The notes beneath the pieces were generated by a model that was given only the letters and a program-made list of their open reading frames with translations, had not been told where the DNA came from and did not search any database. DNA of 64,000 nt from positions 4,157,501-4,221,500 of the forward strand of contig NZ_CP046509.1 in NCBI RefSeq assembly GCF_009738185.1. The letters run 5' to 3'. Each line of letters begins with the position of its first letter. The first letter of the stretch is position 1. This document shows positions 42,173 through 50,053 of this stretch, in pieces. Source of the DNA: Erwinia sorbitola. Its GTDB lineage: Bacteria > Pseudomonadota > Gammaproteobacteria > Enterobacterales > Enterobacteriaceae. A program made the translations under genes and the position numbers.

Positions 42173-43111
42173 TTAACGTGGCGGATGCTGGGTACCTGTC
42201 AGTACCGGCATCGCTTCACGCATCATCGCCAGAAACATCCGCAGGCGCGCAGGATAATAGCGGGCATGTGGATAAACCAGATAGACCGGCAGTGCAGCGG
42301 CCTGCCACTGCGGTGCCAGATGCAGCAACGCCCCGCGAGCAATATCCTCCTGCACCACCCATGATGACGCAATCCCTGCGCCCATCCCTGCCAGCACGGC
42401 ATTACGCAGCGCATACAGACTGTCGGTCAGCAGCCGGGGCCGGATATCAAAACGCTGGCTTTCCCCGCTGGGAAGATGGCTCAGTGCAACGCTATGGCGG
42501 TAAAAGGTGCTGAGTGCCAGCCACGGCAGATCCTGTAACTGCTGCGGATGCTGCGGCAGCGTGTGCGCAGGCAGCAACGATGGCGCGCCAATCACAATAC
42601 GCGGTACTTCCGCCACCAGCACCGCCACCACCGACGGTTCGGTAACCGGGCCAACATGCACCGCGCAGTCGATGCCTTCGGCAATAAAATCCGGGTGGCG
42701 GTCACTCAGCATCCACTCGACGGTCATCTGCGGATAGCGCTGCAAATAGTTCTGCAACGGCTGAATCATATGATCCTGTCCGAAGGCGTGCGGGGCCAGC
42801 ACGCGCAGCACGCCCTGCGGCTCCTCGGTCACCCCGCGCAGGTCATCCTCAATTCCCTGCCAGCTCTCCAGCAGGGTTTTGGCGTGGGTATAGCAGCGTT
42901 CGCCATCTTCCGTCAGCTTCATAACGTGCGTGGTGCGCTGGAGCAGCTTCAGCCCCAGCAGTTTTTCCAGGGTTTGCAGGCGACGGCTGACGGTGGGCTG
43001 ACTGGTACCCAGACGTGCGGCAGCGGCCGACAGATTGCCAGCTTCCACGATGCGCACAAATGTCTGCATCAGCTCTATACGGTCTACGCCAGGAAATTGA
43101 GAGGTGTTCAT
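42173..43111 (-). CDS. LysR-family transcriptional regulator
   Basis: A 312-residue LysR protein with the winged helix-turn-helix near residues 15-75 (MQTFVRIVEAGNLSAAAARL, TSQPTVSRRLQTLEKLLG) and the substrate-binding domain after it (PQGVLRVLAPHAFGQ, GIDCAVHVGPV, GMGAGIASSWVVQEDI). It is divergent from the MFS exporter at 43211, with 99 bases between start codons, which is the usual arrangement of a LysR activator and its target. The inducer is unknown; efflux of a small toxic compound is likely. Confidence 0.88.
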   Translation of the reverse strand: MNTSQFPGVDRIELMQTFVRIVEAGNLSAAAARLGTSQPTVSRRLQTLEKLLGLKLLQRTTHVMKLTEDGERCYTHAKTLLESWQGIEDDLRGVTEEPQGVLRVLAPHAFGQDHMIQPLQNYLQRYPQMTVEWMLSDRHPDFIAEGIDCAVHVGPVTEPSVVAVLVAEVPRIVIGAPSLLPAHTLPQHPQQLQDLPWLALSTFYRHSVALSHLPSGESQRFDIRPRLLTDSLYALRNAVLAGMGAGIASSWVVQEDIARGALLHLAPQWQAAALPVYLVYPHARYYPARLRMFLAMMREAMPVLTGTQHPPR

Positions 43112-43149
43112 ACGCCTATCGTATAACAGTTCTACCAGGCAGGCGACTA

Positions 43150-43165
43150 CCGCCAGCTGTGGCGG
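43150..43165. promoter_or_regulatory. Dyad between the divergent LysR and MFS genes
   Basis: CCGCC and GGCGG arms around a six-base AGCTGT centre, lying 45 bases before the MFS start. It is a candidate operator or a small hairpin in the MFS leader. It does not have the classical T-N11-A spacing, so the link to the LysR protein is only positional. Confidence 0.3.
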
Positions 43166-43210
43166 CGATAAATAATAGCGGCAACTTCACTGACACACAG
43201 GTTTCTTACC

Positions 43211-44419
43211 ATGTCGACTCACACTCCCTTTTCACCACAGCCGCTCTCCGGCCCTACCGTGTTGATGCTCGCCAGCGGCGCTGGTTTCAGCGTTGCCTCG
43301 ATTTACTACAGTCAGCCGATGCTGGAAATTTTATCGCGCCAGCTTCATGCCAGTGTGACCACCAGCGGCCTGGTGCCTACGCTAACGCAGATGGGCTATG
43401 CGCTGGGCATTCTGCTGCTGGCACCGCTGGGGGATCGCCACGATCGCCGTACTATTATCACCCTCAAGGGGCTGCTGTTAACGCTGGCGCTTCTGCTTAG
43501 TGCTGCGGCCGGAAATATGGTGGTGCTACTGGCCGCCAGCCTGGCAATCGGCATTACCGCTACCATGGCGCAGGATATCGTTCCGGCTTCGGCAAGCCTG
43601 TCACCTGAGGCGCAGCGCGGAAAAACCGTCGGTACGGTAATGACCGGGCTGCTGCTGGGCATTCTGCTCTCCAGGGTGGTAAGCGGGCTGGTGGCACAGT
43701 ATTTCGGCTGGCGGGTAATGTTTGTGCTGGCTGCCATGCTGGTGCTGATGATCACGCTGGTGCTCTGGCGTCGCCTGCCGCATATCGCTCCCAGCACCAC
43801 GCTGGGCTACCCGGCGCTGCTGGCCTCGATGCGTCATCTGTGGCGCCAGCACGGTGAGCTGCGCCGTGCCGCGCTGGCTCAGGGGCTGCTCTCCGTCGGC
43901 TTCAGTGCCTTTTGGTCAACGCTGGCGGTGATGCTGCACAGCCGTTACGGCCTGGGCAGCGCCACGGCGGGAGCATTTGGTCTGGCAGGGGCTGCCGGAG
44001 CAATGGCGGCACCGCTGGCGGGTATGATGGCTGACCGTCGCGGCCCGGCGCTGGTGACACAGTTCAGTACCGCCCTGGCGACCCTGTCATTTGCCGCGCT
44101 GTTTTTACTGCCGCTGCTGTCCGTACCCGCACAGCTGGCGCTGATTGTGATTTCCGCTATTGGCTTTGATTTTGGCGTTCAGGCAACGCTGGTCTCTCAT
44201 CAGACGCTGATCTTCGGCCTTGAGCCTGCCGCACGCAGTCGTCTGAATGCGCTGATGTTTACCGGCGTATTTATTGGCATGGCGGCTGGCTCGGCGCTGG
44301 GCAGCCTGATACTGGAAAAAGCGGGCTGGCCGGGTGTAGTGGCGCTGCTGACGCTGGCGGGAGCGGGGAGCTTCGCGGTGCGGATGAGTGCCCGCCGCAT
44401 CCGGCTGGCACAGGCGTAA
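43211..44419 (+). CDS. MFS efflux transporter (YnfM/arabinose-efflux type)
   Basis: A 402-residue major facilitator protein with 12 hydrophobic segments and the MFS signature between helices 2 and 3 (LAPLGDRHDRRTIITLKG), repeated more weakly between helices 8 and 9 (AGMMADRRGPALV). The N-terminal block VASIYYSQPMLEIL is typical of the DHA1-like YnfM group of exporters. It is divergent from a LysR gene, and is followed by a strong bidirectional hairpin. The substrate cannot be predicted. Confidence 0.85.
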   Translation: MSTHTPFSPQPLSGPTVLMLASGAGFSVASIYYSQPMLEILSRQLHASVTTSGLVPTLTQMGYALGILLLAPLGDRHDRRTIITLKGLLLTLALLLSAAAGNMVVLLAASLAIGITATMAQDIVPASASLSPEAQRGKTVGTVMTGLLLGILLSRVVSGLVAQYFGWRVMFVLAAMLVLMITLVLWRRLPHIAPSTTLGYPALLASMRHLWRQHGELRRAALAQGLLSVGFSAFWSTLAVMLHSRYGLGSATAGAFGLAGAAGAMAAPLAGMMADRRGPALVTQFSTALATLSFAALFLLPLLSVPAQLALIVISAIGFDFGVQATLVSHQTLIFGLEPAARSRLNALMFTGVFIGMAAGSALGSLILEKAGWPGVVALLTLAGAGSFAVRMSARRIRLAQA

Positions 44420-44433
44420 TAAACGGCTGCGTT

Positions 44434-44468
44434 GTTTATCGTCTCCTGGGTTACAGGGGACGATAAAC
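44434..44468. terminator. Bidirectional terminator between convergent genes
   Basis: A 10-base perfect stem (GTTTATCGTC and GACGATAAAC) with inner CCT/AGG pairing and a small loop. It sits between the stop codons of the MFS gene and the unknown minus-strand gene that ends at 44475. Confidence 0.75.
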
Positions 44469-44474
44469 AGTCTG

Positions 44475-45356
44475 TCAGGCCAGTTTTTTCACGAAATCCT
44501 GCCACTGCTGGCGATACACTTCCAGCTGTTTCAGGGCACCATCAATCGACATTTGCGCTTTATTATCGACATTTGGCGTATTGTTGATCACATCTGCAAA
44601 GGCGCTGAATGCTGCCTCCATATTGTTTGCCTGCCTGGTTGCAGCCATCATCGTTGCCAGCTCAACCTGTGGCCGTGCCGTACCGCTTTTCACCTGATCG
44701 AGATAGTTACGCGCTTCTGTCTGCATCGCGCTGGTGCCGTACTGTTTAGCAATATCCAGCGTTGCCTGCGCTCCCAGCAGCGTTCTCTCCTCACGGAAGG
44801 CAATCTTCCCGGCAATCATATCGTCGACGATCCCGCTGGCCTGCTGCTGATTCTCCGGAGAGACATATTTCTCTACCAGCTTATGCAGTCTGGCCTGGGT
44901 CAGGGTCAGCGCCATCGCTTCAGAGGTGTCAGAATTATCGAACTGATTGCGCCCCACTTCCCCGTCTGCCAGTACATCATGCAGAGCGGCAGCAAACTGA
45001 TCCATGCTGTCCTGAGTGTTGTCAGCCGTCATGCCCAGCAAGGGTCTGAAAGTGCTGGCATCCCGGCTGGTTTGCGCATCGTTAAACAGGTCATAGCCCA
45101 GGTTTATGACCGGGGCATGATTGGCAGATTTAAGGCTCAACAGGCCTTTGAGGTTTTCCGCCTGCTGTTCCGCCGGTACGGGTTCAGCGGAGGCCTGCGC
45201 CAGCCGCGCCCTCGCTTCCGGTGAGATCGCTACTGTGCTGGAAGGTAAACTTTTTCCGGTAATACTTTCGGTAACGCTGACTGTTGCTGCTTCCACTGCG
45301 GTGGTGGCGACGTACCCTCTTGCCACGCTGTCGGTCACTCCACTGATAACGCCCAT
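44475..45356 (-). CDS. Conserved-looking protein of unknown function, 293 aa
   Basis: Starts at an ATG preceded by AGAGG (an upstream TTG at 45401 would add 15 residues). There is no signal peptide and no clear membrane segment; it is alanine-, glutamine- and threonine-rich and largely helical. Notable blocks are SVTESITGKSLPSS, ALHDVLADGEVGRNQFDNS (acidic, EF-hand-like spacing but not a full EF-hand) and the C-terminal VDNKAQMSIDGALKQLEVYR. I do not recognise the family. A soluble polar protein of this kind could be secreted or a bacterial-cell-contact protein, but nothing nearby proves it. It stands alone between hairpins. Confidence 0.65.
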   Translation of the reverse strand: MGVISGVTDSVARGYVATTAVEAATVSVTESITGKSLPSSTVAISPEARARLAQASAEPVPAEQQAENLKGLLSLKSANHAPVINLGYDLFNDAQTSRDASTFRPLLGMTADNTQDSMDQFAAALHDVLADGEVGRNQFDNSDTSEAMALTLTQARLHKLVEKYVSPENQQQASGIVDDMIAGKIAFREERTLLGAQATLDIAKQYGTSAMQTEARNYLDQVKSGTARPQVELATMMAATRQANNMEAAFSAFADVINNTPNVDNKAQMSIDGALKQLEVYRQQWQDFVKKLA

Positions 45357-45403
45357 AATGCCCTCTACGGTTTTTTCATCGGTAGAGCAATTAATCGGCA
45401 ATA

Positions 45404-45442
45404 TGTAAGGATTCTTTACCAGACCCCGTCAGAATCCTTACA
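45404..45442. terminator. Perfect 12-base hairpin after the fsa gene
   Basis: TGTAAGGATTCT and AGAATCCTTACA arms with a 15-base loop, starting 12 bases beyond the aldolase stop codon on the minus strand. It lacks a long T run. It also forms the upstream boundary of the unknown gene that starts at 45356, so it could double as a leader structure for that gene. Confidence 0.6.
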
Positions 45443-45453
45443 TTCCGTGAGGC

Positions 45454-46119
45454 TTATGACAGCGTCAGATTCCCGTAGGCCGCTGACCAGTCCTGGTCAA
45501 AACGCTGCAAGGCGCTGTCTACTGCCGGATCGAGCAGGAACAGCTCCGCCACGTCAGGATCGACAGTGATCGCCTGACACCCAGCCAGCATACAGTCCAG
45601 CACCTGGCGCGGGGTACGGAAGCTGGCCGCCAGTACTTTGCTCTGCGGGCAGTGGAGATCGAGCAGCGTTTGCAGCTCCCTGACCAGTGCAATACCGTCG
45701 CCGCCCTGGGCATCAACACGGTTCACGTAAGGTGCAATATAACTGGCCCCGGCCAGTGCGGCGTAAAAGCCCTGCCCGGCACCGTAGACCGCCGTGCCCA
45801 GCGTGGGGATTTTCTCGCGGGTCAGCGCTTTAATTGCCGTCAGCCCCTGATGGGTAACCGGCACTTTTATCACCAGCGCTGGAACCATTTCGCGCAGCAG
45901 CAATGCCTCTTCCACCATCGCTGCGGCATCGCGGGCCATCACCTGGGCAAACAGCGTACTGTTGGCAGGCAGAATCGACACCAGCTCCTGTAAAACGCTA
46001 CTTAGCGGGCGTTTGCTGCGCGCCACAATGCTGGGATTAGTGGTAACACCTTTGACTGGCAGGACTGCCGCCAGGCGTTTCACCGCCGCCACATCGGCCG
46101 TGTCTAAATAGAATTCCAT
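45454..46119 (-). CDS. fsa: Fructose-6-phosphate aldolase
   Basis: A 221-residue small transaldolase-family enzyme. The start MEFYLDTADVAAVKRLA, the GVTTNPSIVA block and the Schiff-base lysine at residue 85 (IKVPVTH) match FsaA/FsaB exactly in position, as do YVNRVDAQGGDG and AASFRTPRQVLDCMLAGC. The reaction is reversible cleavage of fructose 6-phosphate to dihydroxyacetone and glyceraldehyde 3-phosphate. CGGAGGA precedes the ATG at 46119. A DeoR-type regulator gene lies directly upstream in the same direction. In E. coli fsaA also neighbours the supH (ybiV) gene, which is present here 1.3 kb away. Confidence 0.93.
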   Translation of the reverse strand: MEFYLDTADVAAVKRLAAVLPVKGVTTNPSIVARSKRPLSSVLQELVSILPANSTLFAQVMARDAAAMVEEALLLREMVPALVIKVPVTHQGLTAIKALTREKIPTLGTAVYGAGQGFYAALAGASYIAPYVNRVDAQGGDGIALVRELQTLLDLHCPQSKVLAASFRTPRQVLDCMLAGCQAITVDPDVAELFLLDPAVDSALQRFDQDWSAAYGNLTLS

Positions 46120-46147
46120 TACATCCTCCGAAAACAACACTGACAGG

Positions 46148-46272
46148 TTTCAATTGAAACTTTTTTTGCTTACGGAAGAAGATAGATGAAATATTGCTGA
46201 TGAAATTTGAGCACTGTCACGCTTCTCCAGGGTGGGGAAACACAGCAAATAGTTGAATTATTTCAATGGAAT
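46148..46272. promoter_or_regulatory. Two related operator-like sites upstream of fsa
   Basis: TTTCAATTGAAA (46148-46159) lies at the centre of a 14-base perfect palindrome 28 bases before the fsa start. TTTCAATGGAAT (46261-46272) matches it at 10 of 12 positions, 113 bases further upstream. The TTTC/GAAA character suits a DeoR-family repressor, and the YciT-like gene sits beside it, so looping repression is a reasonable guess. Confidence 0.45.
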
Positions 46273-46293
46273 AGCGGCATGACGTTACAAATA

Positions 46294-46311
46294 GTGAAAG
46301 CGGGCTTTCAC
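46294..46311 (-). terminator. Hairpin after the YciT-like gene
   Basis: GTGAAAG and CTTTCAC arms around a four-base loop, about 55 bases beyond the regulator's stop on the minus strand and followed by TATTTGTAA. It probably separates the regulator from fsa. Confidence 0.5.
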
Positions 46312-46366
46312 CCACAGGGAAATATCACAACAAAACCGCGCTGATATGAAAGCCAGGCAGGCCGCG

Positions 46367-47104
46367 TCAGGCCTTCAGTACGGTCACTCCCTGTTGCAGC
46401 AGGGCCGTTTCAAAATTCAGCAGCAGACCGGCATCGGTGATCACCGTATCGATATCGCTGTGCTTCGCCACATTGTATGGAAACAGTTTGCCGAATTTAC
46501 CCGACTCAGCGATAACAAAATTCTGCACCCGCTTCTCCATCGCCAGACGGATATTTTCAGCACGCATAATGTCGCGCCCGGTAAAGCCATAATCCGGGTT
46601 ATACCCGTCAATGCCGATAAAGGCTTTATTGAAATTGATATTGTTAATACAGAGATGGGTCAGCGGCCCGACCAGGCACTCACTGCGTTTTTGCAGCACG
46701 CCGCCGATCAGCACCACATCCTGATGGCAGTTTTTCAGTTCGTTTGCCACATAAACACAGGGTGTGACCACGGTAACATCCAGGCCGGAGCGGCCAATCT
46801 CACGCGCAAAATGCGCATTGGTGCTGCCCGCCTCAATAAATAGCGTATCCCCTTCGGACAGCAGCAGCAGAGCCCGTTTTGCCAGCGTCTCTTTGGTGGA
46901 AAAATTGCTGCTGACACGTTCGGATAGATCGTTAAGCGAGATCGCGTAACCATGCGCACGACCAAGATAATGCAGGCTTTCCAGCTCGGTGAGATCTTTG
47001 CGGATCGTCACGCCAGAAACGCCGGTAATCTGCGCCAGCTCATGAATACTGACCTTACCTTTCTCTTCTACCCGATCGAGAATGCGCCGGTGTCGCTGTT
47101 TCAT
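46367..47104 (-). CDS. yciT: DeoR-family regulator, YciT-like
   Basis: A 245-residue regulator with a DeoR helix-turn-helix (VSIHELAQITGVSGVTIRKDL, shown in part as VSIHELAQITGVSGVTIR) and a sugar-phosphate-sensing isomerase-like domain (GDTLFIEAGSTNAHFA, LIGGVLQKRSECLVGPL, NKAFIGIDGYNPDYGFTGRD). The conserved LHYLGRAHGYAISL stretch and the domain blocks match E. coli YciT closely. It lies between fsa and the divergent supH, so I infer that it controls one or both in response to a sugar phosphate. The TAAGGT ribosome site supports the start. Confidence 0.82.
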   Translation of the reverse strand: MKQRHRRILDRVEEKGKVSIHELAQITGVSGVTIRKDLTELESLHYLGRAHGYAISLNDLSERVSSNFSTKETLAKRALLLLSEGDTLFIEAGSTNAHFAREIGRSGLDVTVVTPCVYVANELKNCHQDVVLIGGVLQKRSECLVGPLTHLCINNINFNKAFIGIDGYNPDYGFTGRDIMRAENIRLAMEKRVQNFVIAESGKFGKLFPYNVAKHSDIDTVITDAGLLLNFETALLQQGVTVLKA

Positions 47105-47430
47105 ATTGACCTTATGCAGCCTGTAAACACTTTCATTAGTAAACGATAATTTTCATCTTATGTAAGCCACCCGCCGGGCACAATGTGATGAGGGTCGCAA
47201 ATCACTGCCTCTTTTCCAGGTAGGTTTTTCCTCACAGACGTTTTTATAGCTCGCCGGGGCCTGCTTTGTTACTTTTTCGCCTCAGCAAGCCTTAAAAATG
47301 CCTCTCTGCTGATTTTTTCGCCAGAATAAGCGGAAAAAAGAGGAAGTCGTGGCAAAAATCAGCCTCTTTTTCTGTTCACTATTTCCATCGATGATAGAGA
47401 GAAATTTCTTACTTTCTTTTCTCAGGGGAC
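47105..47430. promoter_or_regulatory. Divergent regulatory region of yciT and supH with a CRP-like site
   Basis: This 326-base space separates the two start codons. TGTGA-N6-TCGCA at 47184-47199 matches the CRP core at 9 of 10 positions and lies 80 bases before the yciT start. Nearer supH, complementary pieces (CTGATTTTTTCGCC near 47310 and GGCAAAAATCAG near 47352) can form an imperfect hairpin ending in GCCTCTTTTT, which resembles an intrinsic terminator or attenuator about 60 bases before the supH start. Confidence 0.4.
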
Positions 47431-48249
47431 ATGATGATTAAAATGATTGCTGTTGATATGGACGGCACCTTCCTCGATGACAATAAAAGCTATAACAAAA
47501 CGCGATTTTTAGAGCAGTTCCAACAGCTTAAACAAAAAAACATCAAATTTGTGGTCGCCAGCGGTAACCAGTATTACCAGCTCATCAGCTTCTTCCCTGA
47601 AATCCGCGATGAGATCGCCTTTGTTTCTGAGAACGGTGCCAATATTGTCGACTGTGGTAAGACGCTGTTCTGCGGTGAACTCAGTGAAGAGCATCTGGCA
47701 AAAGTGCTGGAAGTGCTGGCGGAACTGCCTTACGCGCACACCGTTGTTTGCGGGCCGCGCAGCGCCTATATGCTGAACAGCGCCCCCGATTCGCTGGTGG
47801 CGCTGATGTCAAAACACTATCACCGGCTGGAAATGCGTGACGATTTCAGCGCGCTAAACGACACTATTTTCAAATTCTCGCTGAATCTGGCGGATGAGAA
47901 GATCCCTGAGCTGATGGCGCATATTGGTCATAAGCTGGACGGTATCGTGACCCCGGTTTCCAGCGGCTTTGGCTTTGTGGATCTGATCATCCCCGGGGTA
48001 CACAAAGCCCACGGGCTGGCGCTGCTGCAACGCCAGTGGCAGATTGCCGATAGCGAGGTGGTGGCCGTTGGCGACAGCGGTAACGATATTGAGATGGTGG
48101 CACACGCGGGTTATGGCTTTGCGATGGCAAACGCACAACCTGCGGTGAAGCAGGTGGCACGCTATCACACTGACAGCAACAATGAGGAAGGCGCGCTGAA
48201 CGTGATCGATCGGGTGCTGACTCAGCGCGACCCTTTTAACCCTCGTTAA
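47431..48249 (+). CDS. supH: Sugar phosphatase SupH (HAD, Cof type)
   Basis: A 272-residue HAD phosphatase with catalytic DMDGT at residues 9-13, the FVVASGNQYYQLISFFPE block that is nearly identical to E. coli YbiV/SupH, a Cof-type cap domain, and the C-terminal VGDSGNDIEMV and FAMANA motifs that hold magnesium. E. coli SupH dephosphorylates fructose 1-phosphate, ribose 5-phosphate and similar compounds. AGGGG precedes two adjacent ATGs; either may be used. Its convergent neighbour's stop lies two bases beyond its own stop. Confidence 0.92.
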   Translation: MMIKMIAVDMDGTFLDDNKSYNKTRFLEQFQQLKQKNIKFVVASGNQYYQLISFFPEIRDEIAFVSENGANIVDCGKTLFCGELSEEHLAKVLEVLAELPYAHTVVCGPRSAYMLNSAPDSLVALMSKHYHRLEMRDDFSALNDTIFKFSLNLADEKIPELMAHIGHKLDGIVTPVSSGFGFVDLIIPGVHKAHGLALLQRQWQIADSEVVAVGDSGNDIEMVAHAGYGFAMANAQPAVKQVARYHTDSNNEEGALNVIDRVLTQRDPFNPR

Positions 48250-48251
48250 GC

Positions 48252-49580
48252 TTATAAACGGTCGATAGAGTCCTGCTGTAACTGCTGATACAGGGTGAAC
48301 TCATCGATCACAGCGGCCCCCAGCGCCTGCTCAAATGCAGCCTGGCTGGGGTTTCCACTGCTGACACGCTGCGTATCGTTGCCGAGGTTAGACTGGAAAA
48401 TTCCCGCCGCGCTGACCGGCAGAAAATCTTCATAGATGATTGGCTCTGCGGTCACTGCACCGCGGGCAATCTGCTGCTCCAGATCTTCCCCCGGCACCGC
48501 AGCCATCTGTGGGTTACGGCGGTAGCGATAAAATGCCAGCTGCTGCTGACGGAGCCGATCGGCATCATCCGGGAAAGCGGCAAATACCTCACTGAGGTGG
48601 CGCTGGTGGCTGGCGTTATCCGGGTGTTTTTCCGCTGAAGCCTCACGCAGCAGACGATCGTACAGCTCCCTTCCCTTGCGGGTCAGCGCCACGCCACGCT
48701 GCTCGATCTCGCCAAAGCGCGCCGTATGGGTGCCCTGTTTCCGATCGGTAAAATCGATCGCCTCATTCAGTGCTTTAAAGCTGGTCTGCCGCAGAAGAAT
48801 CGGGCAGCGCCGCGCTGGCGGCCCTTCGATGGTCTCTTTTGGCGTAATGCCGTACTCCGGCATCAGCTGCTGTACGCGATCAATATCCAGGGTACGCGGG
48901 GTCAGATGGTTGATATGCGGGCCGCGAAAACACGCCACGTCGGCAATCAGGCGATGCTGTGCCAGCAGTGCGTCATAGGTAGCCAGATCGACGGAAGCCT
49001 GATGATGCCAGCGGAAGGTCTCCAGCGCCTGCTGCACAAATTCATCCGCCTGTGCACCGTCCAGACCGCCCTGTTGCTGCCAGAGATTCAGCAGTTCACG
49101 CAGCCGGGGCGTGAAGATATCGCGCCGCGCCAGAATATCACTCACCTGCTGGCGCAGCGCCGCATCTTCAATCAGCTCCAGGCGCAGCAGCGACGTGAAC
49201 ACGCGGAACGGATTGATCTGTAGTGCGGCCTCCGTCACCGGACGAAACGCAGTCGAGTGCACCGGTACCCCGGCCGCCGAGAGGTCATAATAGCCCACCG
49301 CCGACATCCCCATCACCGCAAACAGCTGCCGCAGCGTGGCCAGCTCCTGTGCGCTGCCGACGCGAATAGCCCCGTGGCGCTCCACGCTCAGGCGGTTCAG
49401 CTCCTCCGGGCGCTGTGCCACTTCAGGCACATCCGGGTTTTGCGCCATCACCTGCTGATTCACCTCGCGCACCAGCTGTAACAGCGTGCCATATTGAGGA
49501 ACTTCCTTCTGATACATTCCCGACATCGCCTTTGAGAAGCGATCACGAATATGGTCTTCGCTGATAAATTGGTTGCTCAT
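48252..49580 (-). CDS. ydcJ: DUF1338 protein YdcJ (2-oxoadipate dioxygenase/decarboxylase family)
   Basis: A 442-residue protein closely following E. coli YdcJ: MYQKEVPQYGTLLQLV, RHGAIRVGSAQELATLR, GVPVHSTAFRPV, FRVFTSLLRLELIE, HINHLTPRTLDIDRVQ, EGPPARRCPILLRQTSFKAL, then ARFGEIEQRG. Family members such as Pseudomonas HglS are Fe(II) enzymes converting 2-oxoadipate to D-2-hydroxyglutarate; the metal ligands there are two histidines and a glutamate, for which His69, the HINH histidine and the GEIEQRG glutamate are the candidates. AGGAGA fixes the start; 20 extra upstream codons are open. Whether the enteric YdcJ acts on 2-oxoadipate is not established to my knowledge. Confidence 0.9.
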   Translation of the reverse strand: MSNQFISEDHIRDRFSKAMSGMYQKEVPQYGTLLQLVREVNQQVMAQNPDVPEVAQRPEELNRLSVERHGAIRVGSAQELATLRQLFAVMGMSAVGYYDLSAAGVPVHSTAFRPVTEAALQINPFRVFTSLLRLELIEDAALRQQVSDILARRDIFTPRLRELLNLWQQQGGLDGAQADEFVQQALETFRWHHQASVDLATYDALLAQHRLIADVACFRGPHINHLTPRTLDIDRVQQLMPEYGITPKETIEGPPARRCPILLRQTSFKALNEAIDFTDRKQGTHTARFGEIEQRGVALTRKGRELYDRLLREASAEKHPDNASHQRHLSEVFAAFPDDADRLRQQQLAFYRYRRNPQMAAVPGEDLEQQIARGAVTAEPIIYEDFLPVSAAGIFQSNLGNDTQRVSSGNPSQAAFEQALGAAVIDEFTLYQQLQQDSIDRL

Positions 49581-49645
49581 TGCGGCTCTCCTGAAAATGC
49601 CTGTAAACCTTCCCACCAGGAGAATAGCGGTGAGTTTCATGGCTA

Positions 49646-49665
49646 ATTGTTAATTTCATCACAGA
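49646..49665. promoter_or_regulatory. CRP-like site upstream of bglH
   Basis: TGTTA-N6-TCACA (49648-49663) matches the CRP core at 9 of 10 positions, with AA and TT flanks. It lies about 115 bases before the antiterminator, the order found in the E. coli bgl operon (CRP, promoter, antiterminator). Confidence 0.5.
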
Positions 49666-49768
49666 TTATAAATAGAGAATAAAAATATTATTGCAGCCTG
49701 AGACGCAACTGATGGAAAATCTTGTTACCACGTAATTTTTCACCCTGACTTTCGTTAATCTAAACGAT

Positions 49769-49810
49769 GGATTGTTACTGTTATCAAATTACCGGTAACA
49801 GGCAAAACCT
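49769..49810 (+). promoter_or_regulatory. BglG/LicT-type ribonucleic antiterminator (RAT)
   Basis: The two conserved halves of the RAT are present: GGATTGTTACTG at 49769-49780 and CAGGCAAAACCT at 49799-49810. In the E. coli bgl RAT they are joined by a short loop, about 30 bases in all. Here the central part is longer and extends the CTG/CAG pair into CTGTTA/TAACAG, giving about 42 bases. The 3' end overlaps the 5' arm of the terminator that follows, so the two structures exclude each other. An active BglG-family protein would bind it and let transcription reach bglH. Confidence 0.85.
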
Positions 49811-49866
49811 GAAAGGTTTTTCTTCCTGCTGATAAAGCGGTAAGAAAAGTTTTTCAGGTTTTTTTT
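49804..49866 (+). terminator. Conditional terminator in the bglH leader
   Basis: AAAACCTGAAA pairs with TTTTCAGGTTTT, with further pairing of TTTTTCTT and AAGAAAA inside, and ends in eight Ts. Its left arm is shared with the antiterminator, which is the signature of BglG-type control. Confidence 0.85.
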
Positions 49867-50053
49867 GCTTTCATAAAAGTGAATAAAACAGTTAAAGGAG
49901 AATGCCATTAACAAAAGAAAACTAATCAACTCTCTGATTTAAGGGTGTTACCTGCACCAGCATCCACTGCAAAAATTTTGGCCTGTAAGCTACGCGGCGG
50001 GCAGGGATTCCGCATGCTTTTTATTTATCATGCACCACATGGAAATCTAAAAA

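Noticed and set aside
44388..45224. Open frame of 278 codons on the plus strand
   Set aside because: Antisense to the 293-aa unknown protein. The minus-strand frame has the better ribosome site and a normal amino-acid composition; the plus-strand one is histidine-, arginine- and cysteine-rich.
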